A DNA stretch of 64,000 bases, from NCBI GenBank assembly GCA_002049455.2, contig KV918842.1, positions 1 through 64,000 on the forward strand. The letters run 5' to 3'. The notes below the pieces were generated by a model, which saw only the letters and a list, made by a program, of their open reading frames with translations, did no database searches and was not told the DNA's origin. A program made the translations under genes and the position numbers. This stretch comes from Porphyra umbilicalis (Eukaryota; Rhodophyta; Bangiophyceae; Bangiales; Bangiaceae). Below are positions 41,219 through 50,743 of the stretch, piece by piece (position 1 is the stretch's first letter; the number at the start of each line of letters is the position of its first letter).

Positions 41219-42172
41219 ATGGCTGTTTCGGGCGCCGAGCGCAATCGGAAGTACAAGGAGCGGAAGCGCCTGGGCTTAGGGCCCGCTCAGCGTGGATCCC
41301 CGCGCATATCCACCACGACCGAGGAGCGAGCGGTCGCTCTCGCCGCTGGTCGGGTCTACAAGCAGCGGAGTCGGGCCGCCAGGCGGGGGTGCACCTCCCC
41401 CCTGAATGCCCCACGCGTCTCGACCGGGTGCCGCCCCATCACACCAGTCAACGCTGGCAGCGGGCCTGCGGCTGGGAGTGCACTAGCCGCGTCCAACGAC
41501 GCTACCGCTGCTCAAGCTGATGACGCAGTTGCCGAGCGCGATGATTGTCTCCTACCCGCGGCTCGCCCCTCTTCTGATCCCTCTTTACTTCCTTTGGGTG
41601 ATTCTTATCTGCATGCGTTTGGAGATGACCGCGAGGAGCTTCAGAGCAGCGTGGTCCGAAGCGCGGACTCTGAGTCTTGCGCCGATCGGGGCGCAGCCGC
41701 GATGCGGGCGTCTACCTGGGCGGTGGGGGGCCCTTTGGAGCTGGCGCGTCGTGCGTTGAGTATTGGTGGACAGGGTCACTGGATGTTCTCGCTGGGTATC
41801 TCGCGGTCTTTGACGGCCAACGTCCAAGCTGAGATGCGCGCTCTCGCTGGGTCGGGGCTCGTCACGACGATCTTCAACTCGAAAAGCGTGAGGGCTATTG
41901 TCGCACAGGGACGGTCCGCGGACCGAGGCCGCTGCATGGTGCACCTGTGCGACGAAGCAGCAGCCGCGATTGGTGGTGCGCCCGGCCTCAGGGCAATGGT
42001 TGCGGCGCTGTCAGGGCTCTCGTTGCCCGTGCAACGCCGCGTGCCGGTGCACAGCTGTGCCTTTGTTCGGGAACAGGGCCATGAGCGGCCGCAAGCGACA
42101 TTTCTGCGGCTGATCAGCCTGCCGCCACGAAAAGACACGACTGAGATGTCGAACGACAGGAAAAAGTCCTAG
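41219..42172 (+). CDS. Unidentified protein, probably element-encoded
   Basis: ATG at 41219 (MAVSGAERNRKYKERKRLG) opens 317 residues to TAG at 42170-42172. The N-terminus is basic, with an N-R-K-x-K-E-R-K-R run that could be a nuclear localisation or DNA-binding segment. The second half is globular (LELARRALSIGGQGHWMFSL; MRALAGSGLVTTIFNSKSV; GAPGLRAMVAALSGLSLPVQ). No catalytic motif identified. It lies inside the inverted-repeat-bounded interval 40912-43783, which suggests a transposon gene. The frame is intact and free of homopolymer breaks. Confidence 0.55.
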   Translation: MAVSGAERNRKYKERKRLGLGPAQRGSPRISTTTEERAVALAAGRVYKQRSRAARRGCTSPLNAPRVSTGCRPITPVNAGSGPAAGSALAASNDATAAQADDAVAERDDCLLPAARPSSDPSLLPLGDSYLHAFGDDREELQSSVVRSADSESCADRGAAAMRASTWAVGGPLELARRALSIGGQGHWMFSLGISRSLTANVQAEMRALAGSGLVTTIFNSKSVRAIVAQGRSADRGRCMVHLCDEAAAAIGGAPGLRAMVAALSGLSLPVQRRVPVHSCAFVREQGHERPQATFLRLISLPPRKDTTEMSNDRKKS

Positions 42173-42307
42173 CACGTAGTGGTCTGGAGCGCGTGCCCTG
42201 GTAATGCTGAATGGTCACAAAGGTCTGTCGCCAATCTGTCGCATCTATCCTTAGGGATGATGCCACCGCCTCGCTCGTTCGGTCATTTCGGGTTACGAGC
42301 CGGCGAC

Positions 42308-43467
42308 ATCGTCACCGCCGGCAGAATCCCCATCCAACCGAGTTTTAGATGGGCCTTGGATGTTGTCTCATCACTTTTTGGATGTTGACGGATGGGCGTC
42401 ACCCGCTCATCCAAGCCCATCCATCAGAGTTTTCGATGGGATATCGCTGGGCTTTGGATGGGCTTTGGATGTGCGTTCTGAGATGATGGCGTAGTCCCGA
42501 GTTCCGCCCGTGAGTTCTTCGAGTCTGGGTGGCCCGCTCGAGAGACAGCGTGTGATCCTCGGCAGGCTCGGCCGTTTCATTTTCAGAAGCCCCGAAGTAC
42601 AACCAAGAGACCATGTGATTGGCTACCAGTCGCACGTGGTTTGGCCACACCGCGCAGAAGTTTGGGCCGATGCACTTGGTCTGCTGGTACCACAAGTATA
42701 TTATTTTGTAGCATGCCAATGGCACATGCCTTGATTGGAGCCCGCCGTCCTCACGACCGACTCCGAATCCAACGAGGTGAAGTCGCGGCGGAGGCAAAGC
42801 TGCAGCGTTCGTGACTCCAGTGCCACATCGCATGCACGGGCGACCTCGCAATGGGCTTGCAGCGTCCATGACTTCCAAAAGCACTGTGCAAGTGACGGAT
42901 ATTTTGCACTCTCACAGCGAATAGCGGAGCGCTGCGTGGAGCACGGCGTTTTGCGATGTCTCCGACTCTTCGCGATTTTCGAGGCCAAGTCATCTCCTGT
43001 CGCTGTCTGTCGGCGTGAAGAAGACGACCGTCGGTCTGGTCGTTTCGTGGACGACGCGGACACAATCTACAAGATTTGAATGTCAATTACTATGAATCGT
43101 GGGAGTTGCATCGCAGAACAGCAAGAATTGACCTCGTGCCACCGACGCCGCCGAGCACGGCGGACAGGATGGGACTGATATGGGGGTTACAGTTAGCAAG
43201 GGCCCGCCACAAGAGCAGAAATGATGCTGGCCAAATGAGATGGCGGGATTTCTCCGCGGCCGTGACGAGGGCCGGAAAGAAACGGCTGTGCTGCACAAGA
43301 ACCCGATGACTGTTGACTGGCCTTGGTCGAGGAAGCCCATCCAAGTAACTCTTTGGATGGGGAATCGGGGGGCGCTCACAGACGTCAAAAACGCCCATCC
43401 ATCAGAGTTTTGGATACGGATAGGCTTTGGATGGGGACGGATGGGGATTCTGCCGGCGGTGACGATT
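42308..43467. mobile_element. Nested foldback-like unit with 28-bp inverted repeats
   Basis: ATCGTCACCGCCGGCAGAAT followed by CCCCATCC (from 42308) reappears inverted at 43438-43467 without mismatch over 28 bp. Next to each end are multiple GGATGGGC/GCCCATCC words, plus the word CCCATCCATCAGAGTTTT in direct orientation (42418 and 43403). The interior (42500-43300) has only short frames on both strands. Confidence 0.6.
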
Positions 43468-43987
43468 CCTGGGCGCTGCAATTGCCAGAGGCTGCTGCCA
43501 CCTGCCGGTGCGGCGATTGGAGTGGGTACGGCGGCGTGGGCCCGAATGATCTGGACGTGCGTCTCAGGCATCGGATGTCGTGGTCGGAGCCACTGAATCC
43601 AATCCTTTTTCATCATGTCGCGCAGGTGGCCGTTCTTTTTTGTCTGGCACCTTGCCTTTCTGAGCAACTTTCCATGCGATGTGTGACGATGTCAGGTTCA
43701 AAGATTGATATTTTGGGTTGAGGTGGTCGGCCTTCAGGTATCAACGAGAGGGGTGTGACAATGTCAGGTTTCAACCATCGTTTCCTTTCATTCACAAGTC
43801 ACGGGAAGTAGCCGTCTGGAGGTGCTTCACTGACATTCCCATATCCCCTGAGCAGCTGCGACGCAGATGAGGCGCACTTTCTTGGGCGCTAGGCTCGGCG
43901 CCTTTGCCCATCTCTCCATGGCCCCTCCGGTGTCGGCAGGCACATTTTCATTCCCGCTATCGAATCGTTCCTTTCCGTTGCCCGCAG

Positions 43988-45631
43988 CGGGCCGTGCCCC
44001 CCCCCTCCTCATCGGACGGTGGCGGCACGACAGGTGGCGGCTGCGGAGCCACCATCGCTGAATCCGTTGGCGACGGCTGACTGGCGGCATCTTTACGGGT
44101 TCCCGAGATGGGTGGCTCGCCGGCGGCGGCGGGGCGTCCCCTCCCGGTTCCCCCCCCCCCTCCCCCCCCCCGCCATTGTCGATGCGGCCGTTGCGGAGCT
44201 TCTCCACACCCCGCGGGCGGAGCTCGAGGCGCACCTCGCCACCGGCGCGGCGGTGGCGGTCGCTGCCTGGACGGCCGCGCCGGCGATCGCCGCCGCGCGC
44301 CTGCTGTGGCGCTACTATGCGCGCCACGGACGGGGGGGGGAGGCTACGGCTGGACTCCTCGCGTTGGGCGACGCGCGGGATGCGCCAGCGGCGGCGCGGG
44401 GGGGGTGTGGGGGGGGGGGGAAGAGGAGGAGGGGTGTGGGGGGGGGGGGAGAGGGGGAGGGGGGGGGGGCGACCCGCCCCGCCGCGTGTGGTGGCGCCAG
44501 GGGGGGGGGGGGGAGGTGGCCCCCGCCCCGCCGCCGCGGCGGCCGTCGACGGCGGCGGCATGGGTGGCGGCCGCGGGTGCCCTCGCCGCCGCCGCTGCGC
44601 GGCTCGTGCCGTCGCCACGGGCCCCCGCCCCATACGCGACCGGCGCCACGCACACCGGCTTGTAGGTCGCTACGGCGGCAGCTGCGGCCGCCGCCGCCGC
44701 CTCGTTTGGCGCCGCCGCGTCGGCGTCGCGCGCTCCCACGGGCGCTGCCGCCGCCGGCGGCGGCACCGGCGGCGACACCCCGTCGACCGCCGCCGCCGCC
44801 GCCACCGACGGCGACGGGGGCCACGACGCAGACCATCCGCCGTGATGCCTCGCAGCCCTCGTCGCGAACCTGTCGCTCGGAGTCCACGTGGCGGCGGCGG
44901 CGGTGGGAGGCGGCCGCGGCGGCGGGGCGGCCCGCGCTGACCTTGTGGCTTCCCGGCCGGGCGCTGCCGTGGCGGCGGTGGCGGCGAAGCTCATCGCCGC
45001 CCTCGATGTGGCCGCAGTGAAGATGCGCATGCGGATGGCGCTGCTGCGGCGTGCGGCGGCGGGTTGGGTGGCAGCAGCGACGGATGCGACAGCCACCGGC
45101 GGCAGCGCCGACACGTCCCGGTCCGACGGCGCCGCGGCGGCGGCGGCGGCGCTTGACGGCCGCGTCTTCGACCTGTCGACGCTCTTTCACGCCTGCATCA
45201 GCCCGTGGGCGCTGCCGCGGTCGGCGATCGCGGCACTCCTCGTTGGAGACGCGCCCACCGAGCGGTCGGTCGTCGGGGCGATGTGGGCCGACCGTTCGGA
45301 CCGCCTGCCGGTCGCGTCGGGCGTGAACGATAGGGAGCAGCTGGCGGGAGCGGGCACCACCATATCGGCGGTCGCCACCTCCCGCTTGACCTCCCTCGCG
45401 GCGCTCGCGAGGGCGGGGGGGGCGGCGGCGGCGGGAGCGGGTGGTCCCCCACCGCTGCAGAGCGGCCCATCGAGGTCGCCACCGCCGCCGCCGCGCCGGC
45501 GTGTGCGTATGGGGCGGCAGCGGGGGGTAGTGGGGCCGTTTTTTGAATGCAACGGACATTTGTCAAAAAGATCGAGGCTGACGATCATACGAGCGGCTTC
45601 TATACGGCTGTCGGAACGCGTCGGGTGTTGA
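43988..45631 (+). pseudogene. Nucleoporin Nup155-like C-terminal region (fragment, frame-disrupted)
   Basis: Structural scaffold nucleoporin of the inner ring (Nup155/Nup170 family) if intact. One frame encodes VDAAVAELLHTPRAELEAHL then RLLWRYYARHGRGGEATAGL (about 44170-44360), the pattern of the Nup155 C-terminal solenoid. After G-rich DNA (44398-44515) another frame encodes AAVAAKLIAALDVAAVKMRM and LDGRVFDLSTLFHACISPWA with VVGAMWADRSDRL (44970-45310), which fit the later Nup155 helices in order. Only about the last quarter of the family length is present and no upstream exons were found; the sequence just upstream is transposon-like. A plausible splice acceptor (TTGCCCGCAG) ends at 43987. 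The last ~25 codons read into a dispersed repeat (45596-45617). Family inferred by eye. Confidence 0.5.
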
Positions 45632-45956
45632 AAGCGTCTACAGGGAATCCACAAAAGCGCACAAAGGTGGAGAAGTACAAGCACAACGGACAAGGTGGGA
45701 GACTTGGGATGGCCAGGGGGAGGGACAGAGTGGAATGCTGAAGGCGCTGGGGAGCAGCGAGCTAGAGTGCGTGCATGTGCCGGAGCGCCGGTCGTCGTTG
45801 CCTTGTCGCACCAACAACCACACCGCAGCATCTCCTCGTCTCAAGAGTTGATAGTGCAATTTGGGTACACAACTACGCGTATGATCCGGCGACGGCAGAG
45901 GCGCGGCCAAACTGACCGCCCGCGACCAGACATAACTCCGCTGCCGACGACCCGAT

Positions 45957-46550
45957 GATCGACACTTTAACACAGTGATCGACACTTTAACCCAGTGACC
46001 AACACTTTAACCCAGTGATCGACACTTGAACCCAGTGATCGACACTTTAACCGGTGGTACCGAACTTGAAGCGGGGTGTAGACCACTTTGAAAGTGTATT
46101 TAAGACTGCGCGGGCGGCTGCTTTTCAGTTGGCACGACTCGACGCAACTAGCGATCCGACGGCAGCAACCGCGACGGTGTCGCCTGGCCGAAGCGCGAGT
46201 CGGCGCTCTCGCACTCATGCCCGGCGGTGGTGGTGGTGGAGACGCGTGCCGCGTGTTGGTGGGTGTCAGTGGGTGTCGGTGGGTGTCAGTGGGTGTCGGT
46301 GGGTGTCGGTTGGTGTCGGCGTGGGGCCCGTCTGCCACCGAGCGCCCGAATGCCGGTGTTTGGTCGTCCCAGAGACGGCTGCCCCGTACTCTCGGATGCC
46401 TCAATGTCCTCATTGTCCTCATTGTCCTCCTTGTCCTCCTTGTCCTTTTTCTTCAATTTCCTCATTGTCCTTATTGTCTGTTTCCTCATTGTCCACATTG
46501 TCCTGGTGTTCCTCATCGTCCTCATTGTCCCCGCCCCCCCCGCCCCTCAC
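45957..46550 (+). mobile_element. Internally deleted copy of the repeat-module element (copy 4)
   Basis: Five ~20-bp units (45957-46053) are followed by the same post-array block as at 38912-39035 (CCGAACTTGAAGCGGGGTGT; ACCACTTTGAAAGTGTATTT; CGACTCGACGCAACTA). After a short (GTGGGTGTCG)n stretch (46254-46320) comes the same right-end block as at 40433-40520 (CACCGAGCGCCCGAATGCCG) and the CATTGTCCT microsatellite. About 1.4 kb of interior present at 39.0-40.4 kb is missing. Confidence 0.65.
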
Positions 46551-47348
46551 CAGGTATAGTGGGGGGTCTCTAGTGCAGCGGCGCCGCCGAGGCGACCGAC
46601 ACCAGCCGTGATGGTCCAAATTCTCACCTCACACGACCGACCAACCCCACCGCCACGACGACTCGTGCGGCCGGGTTTCATCCATGTCGGCGCGTTCAAC
46701 ACCAGGAAGGAGGGGGTGTTTCGGCAAGGTGGTCGCACGCCCCGGTGGGATGGACGTGGGGTCGTCGCAGCGCTGCGGCTGGGCCCATCTGTCGGACCCG
46801 TGGGATCTGTATGGCGAGCATGTGCTCTATGCGGCGACGCCGCCGCACCGCAGCGGTCGGCAAGACGTCGTCCAGGCGTCTCCATGATGGCCAACGGTGG
46901 CGTTCAACGCGCCACACCCCTTCTGTCCGTGCCACGCCCGCGCGTATGACGTCACAATTTTCCACACCCCATCCCCGCGGAGGGGGGGGGGGGGGGGCGG
47001 AGGGGGGACTCGCGGTGCCCGTTCGTCCGTACATTGTCTGCTCCCACCGTCGAGTGCCGACCCACCGGGTGCCGACCCGCCGACCCACCGCCCAGCTTCT
47101 CCCACGGCCGCCGGTGCCCGCATGGCGGCCTGTGGGTACACCCACCTGCACGCTCCGGCGGCGGCGTGGCGCGTGGAGCCGAGGAAGGAGGAGAGCGCGG
47201 CGGGAGTGCCTGCACGCAAGGCTGTGTTTGTGTCGTGCGCTCGGCCGGCCTGCAACCAGCTCCTAGACCGTCTCGCAGGGTGGTCTGGTCCCGTCCGTGT
47301 CGTGTGACGGTCCGCGGCAAGCCAGCCACCGCTACCCGCGCCGTTTCC
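46551..47348. other. Spacer upstream of the Fanzor gene, no gene seen
   Basis: Open frames on both strands overlap and lack recognisable domains. A G run lies at 46983-46998. If the Fanzor gene belongs to a transposon its left end should be in or before this region, but I found no inverted counterpart downstream of 61455. Confidence 0.4.
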
Positions 47349-47355
47349 TATAAAA
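47349..47355 (+). promoter_or_regulatory. TATA box of the Fanzor gene
   Basis: A consensus TATAAAA stands in otherwise very GC-rich DNA, 141 bp before the ATG at 47490. Transcription would start near 47380, giving a leader of about 110 bases. Confidence 0.5.
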
Positions 47356-47489
47356 TGTGCGATGGGTGCTGGCGCCGTGCACAACCATGCGCCCACAGGC
47401 CTGGCCGCCGTGCCGCCCCGCGCCGACACCCCTTGCGGGCGGCAAGGGCGCGCCACCGCCTTGAGGACGTCAAGCCCCCCCCCGCCCGT

Positions 47490-50136
47490 ATGCTCTCGTC
47501 CCCCACCATGGACGCCCAGTCGTCGACCGACGAGGAGGAGGCGCCCGGCACGTCGTCAGCGCTTCGGGCGCGTCGTAGCGGCCGTTGTCCCACGACGCGG
47601 CGCCCCACAACGACCACCAGTTTGGCGACAGCGCCGCCCCGCGAGGCGACGGCGAGCGGCATGGACAATGGCGACAATGGCGAAGGTGTGGCTGGGCCTG
47701 TTGGCGCAGACCTCGACGACGACGACGAGGTCACACGCCTCGGTACGGCCGGCGAGGACGCGGCAATCAAGGTGGGTGGCCACCTCGACAGCGCGCGGCA
47801 GAGTGCGGCGTCTGCCGTGCGGTCGGCGACGGTGGAGGTTGCCGCCGCCGTCGCCGCGTGTGAGGCGGCCGGTGATGCGGGGCCGGTGGCGAGCTTGCGT
47901 GCCGCGAGTGCCCTCCTGGCCAAGCTCCTCGCATCAAAGCCTGTGCACGCGCGGGGCACTGAGTCGCCCGCGTCGGCGGCGATGGACGACACCACGTCGG
48001 CCTCTACTGCCGTGCTGCAAGCCGTCGCCGCGGTGACGGTGCCGCCGCCCCGGCCACCCGCACCAGACGAGGGCGCCGCGGCACCCCCCGCCGATGCCGA
48101 CACAAGAGCCGACGCCTACGCCCGGGTGGCGTGCAGGCGCCTCTGCGCGCGAGCGCGTCACGCGGCCGGCAGCGTCTTGTCGGCGGTCAAGGGCCTGATC
48201 CCCATGGTGCAGCTCGACGCGGGGGACCACGCGGGCGACGACGATGGCGACGGCAATGGTGGCGATGCTGGCGCCACGGCGCGCGGCGGCGGCGGCACGC
48301 GTGGCCGCCAGCGTCGATGCGGCGGCTGCGTGGCGACGGGGCACAATGTGCGGACGTCTCCAGCCGACGCAGCCGCCAAGGCGGCGCACGCGGCGCGTGG
48401 CGAGGCGGCCAAGGCGGCCAAGGGCGCCAAGGCCGGCAGCGGAAACAACAAGTGCAGTGCGTGCCACGCGCGTGGCCACACCCGGGACAGCGCTGTGTGT
48501 CCGCTGCGAGCCGTCACCCACGGCTGGTCGGGCCACAATGCGGACCGCGGGCGCGACTTGGGGTGCGTCGACCAGCACCGCATGATGGGGGAGATGACGA
48601 CGACCGTTCCCGTGTCGGTCGACCGGTTTTTGGGTGTCCGACGACGGCTGGCGCGAGGGCGGCCGGCAAACGCTTTGCCCCCAACGGGGCGCCCGCCTAC
48701 GACGTCGAGCCGTCGCGCGCCGACGGGGACCGCCGACACCGTCGCAAACGCTGCCGCGGGGGCGGCCGCGCTGACCGAGTTGGCCACGGCACAGACGTAT
48801 TATCTGCGGCTCATGGCCATTGTCATGGACGGCACGATGCGGTACCTGCTCGAGCGCGTCGACGGTGGTGGCGGCGGGCGAAGTGCGGGCGGGGGCGGCG
48901 GCGGTGGCGGCGGCCACCTTCGCCGCACGCTCGACGAGTTTATCGCGGCCGTGCCGGCGTCGCTCACAAGCAACCACGGGCTTGCCTGGAAGCAGGCCGC
49001 TTCGACCATCTCTTGTCGCGGTGTCCACGCGTTTGGCGGCGCCCCCCGGAGGGCGTGCGTCGATTGCTCGGGTAGAGGCGCACACGTAAAGCCCCGCGGG
49101 GACATCAAGGCCGCCGCCCAAGGCGACGGCGACTACTCTGCCTTTGTGGCGGCGTCGGCGGTGGTGGCAGACGCGGTGACCGAGCCAAGCCAGTTGCCGT
49201 GCAGCTTGCTGCTGCCGAGTCCGGGCGACACGTCTGGTTGGGCCACCGTGGCGACGGCTTTTGAAAACCACTATGTGACACACGTCACGTCGGCGGTCAA
49301 GGCCATTGCCAAGCGCATCGTCCTCGACGTCTACCCGCAGACCCCCGGCGGTCTCGACGGACAGCGCCGCGCGGCACTGATTGCGGCCCTCATTGCCGGC
49401 CTGCAAGCCGCCGACGGCACGCGCCCGCCGTCGTTCAAGTGGCCGGCGGGCAAAGTGTCTGCTGCGGATGGGGCTGCCATGGCGGCCGGGGCCACGCTGG
49501 CGCACGACACTGTGCTAGTCTACGCCGGTGGTGACGGTCGGCGGCGCTGTCTCCTGCAGCTCGACACGTCGACCCTGCGACAGCGGCCGCTGCACGTCTA
49601 CCCGCTGCTCCACTATGCCCAGCTGTTGTGCATCCGTGCCGGCATCGAGGCGACCGACGTCACCCGGCCGAACCGCCACGTGCACCGCGTACGCGCGCGT
49701 CGGCGGCGCGCTGCTCCGACGGCGCCTGGCGTCCGCTGGGGTGTCGCTCCCAGCGTCGACAACCGACGGGCTGTTCATTCAAACGCTTCTGCGCCACGCG
49801 CGCATTGTCGGCGGCAAGACGGTGGTCGGGCCCTCCATCGTGTCGGACGGTGTCGGCGTGCACTTTACGATACGGCACCTCGCCACCGCCGCGTCGACGG
49901 CGGCCGCTCGGCGGGCGCGGCGTAAGGCTGCAAGTGACGGTCGTGGGGGGGGGGGGGGGGCACCGAGACGGTGAGCGTGCGGACGCAGCTGGACCGCATG
50001 GCGTTTTCGCCCGACGTCGTCAAGGAGCTGGCGTTTGTTGGGTGGGACCCGGGCGTCGCGTCGGTTGTCGCTGCCTACTGCCCCGGGGCGGTGCCGTTTG
50101 TTCAGTCACCTGCGCCGCACCTGCACGCGTATCGGG
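47490..50136 (+). CDS. Fanzor (eukaryotic TnpB-like) nuclease, 5' part up to the retrotransposon insertion
   Basis: First part of a large RNA-guided nuclease of the Fanzor/TnpB family. ATG at 47490 or 47508 (CACCATGGAC). An acidic, Ala-rich N-terminus is followed by two zinc-knuckle-like motifs: CGGCVATGHNVRTS (from 48318, last Cys replaced by Ser) and CSACHARGHTRDSAVC (48453-48500). The 48.6-49.7 kb part is helical/mixed (YYLRLMAIVMDGTMRYLLER; HVTSAVKAIAKRIVLDVYP; LHVYPLLHYAQLLCIRAG). The frame shifts by one near 49676-49690, giving TAYARVGGALLRRRLASAG, and again at the G run 49948-49959. RuvC-I is then encoded as LAFVGWDPGVASVVAAY, with the catalytic Asp codon at 50046-50048. The chain is cut at 50136 by the LTR element and resumes at 59163. 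Nuclease identity rests mainly on the 3' part. Confidence 0.8.
50132..50136 (+). other. Target-site duplication (left), TCGGG
   Basis: TCGGG directly precedes the 5' LTR and is repeated directly after the 3' LTR at 59158-59162. A 5-bp duplication is normal for Ty3/gypsy integrases. Confidence 0.9.
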
Positions 50137-50502
50137 TGTTGCATTCGGCAGGGGCTAAGTCCAGTACTTGTGCCCCTGCCGGGACTTGCGCCCGTCTCTC
50201 CGTACTTCGGATTGCGGCCTGTGGGACGGCAGTCCCTCCCTAAATAGCCCCCCTATTCGGGCCAGGGGTTACTCTTTCGTCTCTCCTTTTCGTCTGTTTT
50301 CGTCTTGTTATTACGCCGCCAGCCTTGCCCCGCGCCGCCCCGTCTTGCTCGCCATCTAAATCTTGGGGTCCCTCTCGAGTCCTAGCCTTTGAGCGCCTTT
50401 GCGGCGTCTAGGTCCTCTCGGTAGGTTGACCCTTTAGGTCCTTCTCTTTTGTACTGTCAGTTTGGTTCTAGGGTATTTGTTCGCGCCTTCTTTGTTGCCA
50501 CA
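50137..50502 (+). repeat. 5' LTR (366 bp)
   Basis: Begins TGTTGCATTCGGCAGGGGCT and ends TTCTTTGTTGCCACA. It matches the 3' LTR except for seven substitutions and no indels. It follows the duplicated target TCGGG. Confidence 0.97.
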
Positions 50503-50504
50503 CT

Positions 50505-50519
50505 TGGTGGAGCAGCAGG
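50505..50519 (+). other. Candidate primer binding site
   Basis: TGGTGGAGCAGCAGG starts two bases after the 5' LTR. The TGG start is complementary to a tRNA CCA end, as in LTR retroelements. The priming tRNA was not identified. Confidence 0.5.
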
Positions 50520-50743
50520 GGAGAGGGCGTCGTCCCTTTCGAGGGACGCCTCTCCTCTCGCGAGCCCCGGCCACAACGGTGCGGACGCCCCTGACGGTTC
50601 ACGTGACGTGACCACTTTGTGGTCCCGGTCACCCGGCGGCTGTTGCTGCAGGCCGGGGGAGTCGCTCGACGGTGCCCGACGGGCCGTGGTGCCGTCGTGT
50701 CCGGGTTTGTGCTATCTCGAGACAAGAAGCCAACCTATCTCCG

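Larger units (their letters stand above)
40912..43783. mobile_element. Putative 2.9-kb element bounded by ~27-bp inverted repeats
   Basis: Left end TTGAAACATGACAATGTCAC followed by CCCC (from 40912) and right end GTGTGACAATGTCAGGTTTC followed by AA (to about 43783) are inverted copies with a few differences. A second copy of the TGACATGTCAC-type word lies inside each end (near 40993 and 43684), giving double subterminal repeats. The interval contains the 317-residue gene at 41219-42172 and a nested inverted-repeat unit at 42308-43467. No target duplication was found, so the boundaries are provisional. Confidence 0.4.

Noticed and set aside
46254..46325. Possible CRISPR-like or telomere-like array
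   Set aside because: A simple 10-bp GTGGGTGTCG/A tandem repeat without spacers; part of the deleted element copy.
47934..49505. 523-residue minus-strand frame opposite the Fanzor 5' part
   Set aside because: Composition is that of a shadow frame; the plus strand carries zinc knuckles, TATA box and RuvC-I.
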